DNA from: Patagioenas fasciata
Taxonomy: Eukaryota > Chordata > Aves > Columbiformes > Columbidae
DNA length: 64,000 bases
Assembly: GCF_037038585.1 (NCBI RefSeq)
Contig: NC_092523.1
Coordinates: forward strand, 44,729,001-44,793,000
Direction of reading: 5' to 3'
Each line of letters begins with the position of its first letter. The first letter of the stretch is position 1. Positions 60,001 through 64,000 of the stretch are shown piece after piece. The position numbers and the translations under genes are program-made. Under the pieces are notes generated by a model. The model saw nothing but the letters and a program-made list of their open reading frames with translations. It had not been told where the DNA came from and made no database searches.

Positions 60001-61706
60001 GAACAGCGTTAGAAACATTGTATCAGAATAATAAGTATCCCTCCACTTGGAAACAACCTCTCTTCACAGTAAGCCAGTCTACCTATTTCCCTCAGAAAGC
60101 AATACAAAGTTAATCAAGACCCCAACCACATTTAAACAACTCACAATATGAACAGTTCATTGTTTCAAATCACTGAAAATTTACTGTAGAAAAGTCCAAA
60201 CATCAAGGTAGTAGGAAATAAAAACACTTTTAATAAAAGTGTGTCCCTTCAGTGTTAAAAATCTGTAATCACTAAGGAGAACTCACAATCGGTCACTAGG
60301 AGTTTCCTATAAGAATTCACTATTCCCAAGTAGCTGTGCTGCCAGCAATTCGCTTGCAAGCTGACAATTTCAGACACCTCATTCCTGCTGGCTCACAACA
60401 GAACGGTCCAACATTGAGTTTTCTGTTTCTTTAAGAATGATTGTTTTGATCCTTTGTTCTTTCCTCAGTCTGGTCCACAGTTTTATATCCAGCTTAACAG
60501 TGCTTTATACAATAATAGCTTTTTTTTTTAATTTTACATTCATGTTATCAATCACACGAAAACAGCAAAATACAAAATTTTATTTTGCTTTCTAGAAACA
60601 GAGAAGGCCAGTATCAACTAGTGGAGAAGTAGCTTCTGGTCTCAGAGTAGTTAACCTATTAAGGAAAGGCACCCGGATTATAGTTCAAGATTTCTGTAGA
60701 ATCAAAAAGGGCAACTGCAAACATTCATAATAATATCAAATATTGGGGTTTGCCCCCTACATTTCATTTTACTTCAAACAATGGTCCTCTTTTATTCCTA
60801 CTTCAAGTGACAACTAGTAGCTGGAAAAAAGTAATACTTTTGACTAGAGGTTTGGTGGGGGGTTGTTTGTCTTTTATTACCCCAGTAAGATTGTCTTCAG
60901 TTTGTGGCAATTGCTTGACGTATGTGCGCACAGACACGCACTAACAGCACTGGTATCACGCATGAGTTCGTCAAATTCATACTCCTCGAAGACAGTAATA
61001 CTTGATGAGATCAAGACACAGGTTTAGCTCCCAGGACTACAGTCATACAGAAACTCAAAAGAGTTATCGAAGTTGCATCAGCAACAAATGTAAACTTGTA
61101 GCAGAAATTCCATAAGGCTTTCCCATAAAATCCCTATCTCAGAAGTCCATTCCACTTCTAGCCATGGGCTCATCTGAATGCCTCCTTATTAAAACAGAAG
61201 CAGCCACAGCTTGCTCAACCTCTTGTCCTTAAAGGGAAAGTCACATCACCTCATGCACGCCTCCATTCCCACAGAAAATTTGGCTGCTGAATCCAGGTTC
61301 TTTGTTCTGACCCATTCACTTCTACTATACAAAAGTCATGCATATGCTCTGCAAGAAAATCATGTCCCATCTAATATACTTGCATATAGGAATGCTATAT
61401 ACGTAGTTTACAGCACCTCCTTCTCCCCAGCAAAGAAACATACACCACACCCAAGCGTAGTATTCTGGCATACATTCTAACTCACTTGTTCTTTCAACTG
61501 TTACTTCATGGTTTTGAGCAGCGTTTTGAATGGCAGCTCCCAGTCTGCCACATAGTGTTAACTTTTGTCCTTTGAATCAAAATAAAATGCAAAGATGCAG
61601 TCACTTTCTTGATTTAAGTCGAAGTGAGATTGTAAGAAAAAACCTGAATGCCTTTTACGTTATGTAAACTGAAGTCCTCCAATAAAACATCTGGTTGAAA
61701 TCAGAA

Positions 61707-61720
61707 CCAGAAGGTGGCAG
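61707..61720 (+). promoter_or_regulatory. CTCF-like motif
   Basis: CCAGAAGGTGGCAG matches 13 of 14 positions of the commonly used CTCF core (CCASYAGRKGGCRS); only the fifth base departs. CTCF sites often mark domain boundaries, and this one lies about 58 kb upstream of the RAPGEF2 promoter. A single motif match in 64 kb is weak evidence of occupancy. Confidence 0.4.
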
Positions 61721-64000
61721 AATGTACAGTCATCATCTGCTTTCCTCAGTGTTCCCCTTTACCAGTGTTTGGCACCTCTGTTCTTCATTTGACATTCCTG
61801 TTTTCTTTATTTTACTTTAAGGGAATGACTGTCCTGAGATTTCCATTTATAAGAGTATTTGAGCAACATATGGGGAATGAGTACTTGCTATAGCAGCCAA
61901 CAAAGGCAAGTCATTGGATTCAATCCTAGAAATTAAAAAGACAGAGAGATAAACTTTAAGATATACAGTCACCTTCACAAAAGAAGAGAAACACAAGAAG
62001 ATATTTTTCATCCACTGGAAGTGTCTTTCTATAACTGAGTTCATTGTTTAATTATTATTTATTGCCATTACTCATAACATGCCAGTATATGAAGGTAATA
62101 ATTTTTAAAACCAAGAAGTATGCTACCATTTAAGTGAAAAGATAGCAGTAATACATTTTGTGGTATATAACATTTTGTGGTTTAAATAAAAACTTTTATT
62201 TATTTGCTAAAGCCTCAGTTTGTAATCTTACCAGTCAGTAGGCACCAATAAACTCAGTTTAAGAAAGTACTAAACATCAGCTTAGGGAGGACTGTACATT
62301 TCATGTTTTGAACAGAAGTCAGTTCACCATACAGTAGCACTTCCTTACCAAAAATGTCCAGAAGCTGGAATTATTAATTATTATGCAATAACAGTACCAG
62401 GAATGTGTCTCAAATATAATAGTCAGTTTCCAATCATTTCCAAATGTAAAGCCAATCAGAAGCCAGGATGTATTTATATGTATTTATACACTTGTATGCA
62501 CACTGAGAAAAGGGTTTATTTCAGGGTTTCACTGTTTACAGCTACATTTCTCAGTATGAAATCCTGAGCAGTCTGGATAAAGATAAGTTTTACCTAGAGT
62601 GCTAAAAACTATCTTCTTGGGAACACATTTTCACTTCCACCGCCCTCCCCCTCTTGGGCAGACAGCAGTTGCATGCCAATCGAGTACTATTATTAGATGA
62701 CAGCTGCCAAACAGGACACCTGTCTATTTTCCTACACCTGCTTTTTGCAAACTCATCTTCTCTCAAGATACAGCTGCACGACCTAACCTTCCAAAAATTC
62801 TTAAGTATCTGTTGGGATGAAGCTTTGATTAAGGAGATCAAGACAGAGTGTGTATGAACGCGTGGATAACCTCCTAATGACCAAAATATAAACTTTCTTC
62901 ATTCTGAAGATTCAAGAATAACAAGTCCTTTGTTCTTGCTGTAGAACTGTGTCTCCTCCTGATTTCCAGATGGCTCAGTAGAACCCATTTTTACACTGTA
63001 TTAAGCACACGAAAGAGAAGTGTGCTAAATATGAAGAAGCAAAGCCCCATGGGAACAAGATGTCAACACTCAGAAACTGAAAAGGAAAACAACTGCCTCA
63101 AGTTTTGTCCTTGATTAAGACAGATATCTGCAATACTCACCCCAACACAGTTCCTAATTCTTTTACATGCACTCTTGTATGTCCTCGCAGATATTCTGAA
63201 AGCATTTTGCTTTTGAGATACATCTCTTGTAGTCTATCCTCAAGATGCATTATGCACTGTAGACATAAACCAAAAACCTCAGAATAGCATTTGCAATTGC
63301 ATGCAAGTTTTTCAGAAATGTAAGCATACCATTTTAGCTCATCCTAGCTAGAATATCTTTCAAACAAAATCTCCACTTCAAAAAATCCAGAAGAGGCAAT
63401 TGGTTTTGCTACAGCTGTGCTAACTACATGAAAAAGTTGCATTACCCTCTCAGAGGGGAACCCTGTCATATAACTGAAGCATTCCAGCTTTTTTGGGCAG
63501 CAAGTTTGTTGCACAAACTGCACATCCATTTTCCACACAAGCCAGCCACAGTGTTTCTGCTGACTTAAATAGTTTTAACTGGGTTCTAAATACACTCAAG
63601 ATATCTTACTAAGAATCAAACCAGAATACTTGGATCAAGATGTCTTTGTTATAAGTCACTACTATTTTTTCCTGAAAGACTCAGTTTAGACAACAGCTTG
63701 TAAAATTAGCACTCTAGGTCTAGGGATCTGTCATTAAAGAAACTAAGACTCAAGAAGTGGAAGACATTATCTTATTCATCATAAAATTAATAGCTCTTTT
63801 GCTCACTACTTTACTGTAGAAGCTAGGTTACAAATCATTTGTTCAAGCTGAACTACCACTTTAATCACTCCCCTTTATTTTAGCAGTAGCATGCTTTTAA
63901 ATACAGTCATGTGACACGTGGTAATTTCTCATACATCAACTGCAGGAGAACAGATGAATGTTAGCTTCAAAGAAAGGGGTTTTTTTTGGTAAGACAAGGT

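Larger units (their letters stand above)
56210..64000. other. AT-rich intergenic DNA to the right edge, no gene recognised
   Basis: Nothing here is a convincing exon. In mammals the next gene upstream of RAPGEF2 is SPMIP2 (C4orf45), with FNIP2 beyond it. I searched for a CpG-type promoter or recognisable exon and saw none, though small AT-rich exons of a fast-evolving sperm gene could be missed. An A/C-rich tract lies at 57047-57092, a T run near 57383-57397 and a CTCF-like motif at 61707. Confidence 0.6.

Overview
The window looks like avian nuclear DNA. Two retrotransposon copies carry the CR1 LINE hallmarks typical of bird genomes: a tail of ATTCTGTG-type octamers, the stock 3'-UTR wording, and an open reverse-transcriptase frame. 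A CpG island near the left end holds a vertebrate first coding exon that I recognise as RAPGEF2. There are no bacterial-type operons, no CRISPR array and no tRNA or rRNA that I can see. I cannot name the species.

Layout. Positions 1-3039 are the 5' part of RAPGEF2 intron 1 (gene on the minus strand, running off the left edge). Positions 3040-3108 are the 23-codon first coding exon, ending at a clean GT donor. Roughly 2790-3660 is a CpG island holding the 5' UTR and promoter, with a (GGC)4(GAC)7 triplet tract and a perfect 50-bp spacer-free palindrome. From about 3660 to 64000 is AT-rich, non-coding DNA upstream of RAPGEF2. It contains a (AAT)n microsatellite (10353-10444), a short CR1 tail fragment on the plus strand (16160-16338), several isolated GC-richer blocks, a set of A/C-rich tracts mostly in one orientation, and a 2.1-kb 5'-truncated CR1 on the minus strand (54020 to about 56206). 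That CR1 keeps 588 open codons of reverse transcriptase, but the second aspartate of its catalytic FADD box is glycine.

How the parts relate. Only one host gene is visible, represented by one coding exon. RAPGEF2 encodes a PDZ-domain guanine-nucleotide exchange factor for Rap1/Rap2. The 60 kb upstream of it probably holds distal regulatory DNA, because no second CpG-island promoter and no convincing exon of another gene was found. Most open frames of 60-200 codons here have the length, composition and lack of family resemblance expected by chance. I found no undescribed biological system. The best items for a second look are the palindrome in the promoter island, the 5'-UTR triplet tract, and the young-looking but catalytically altered CR1.
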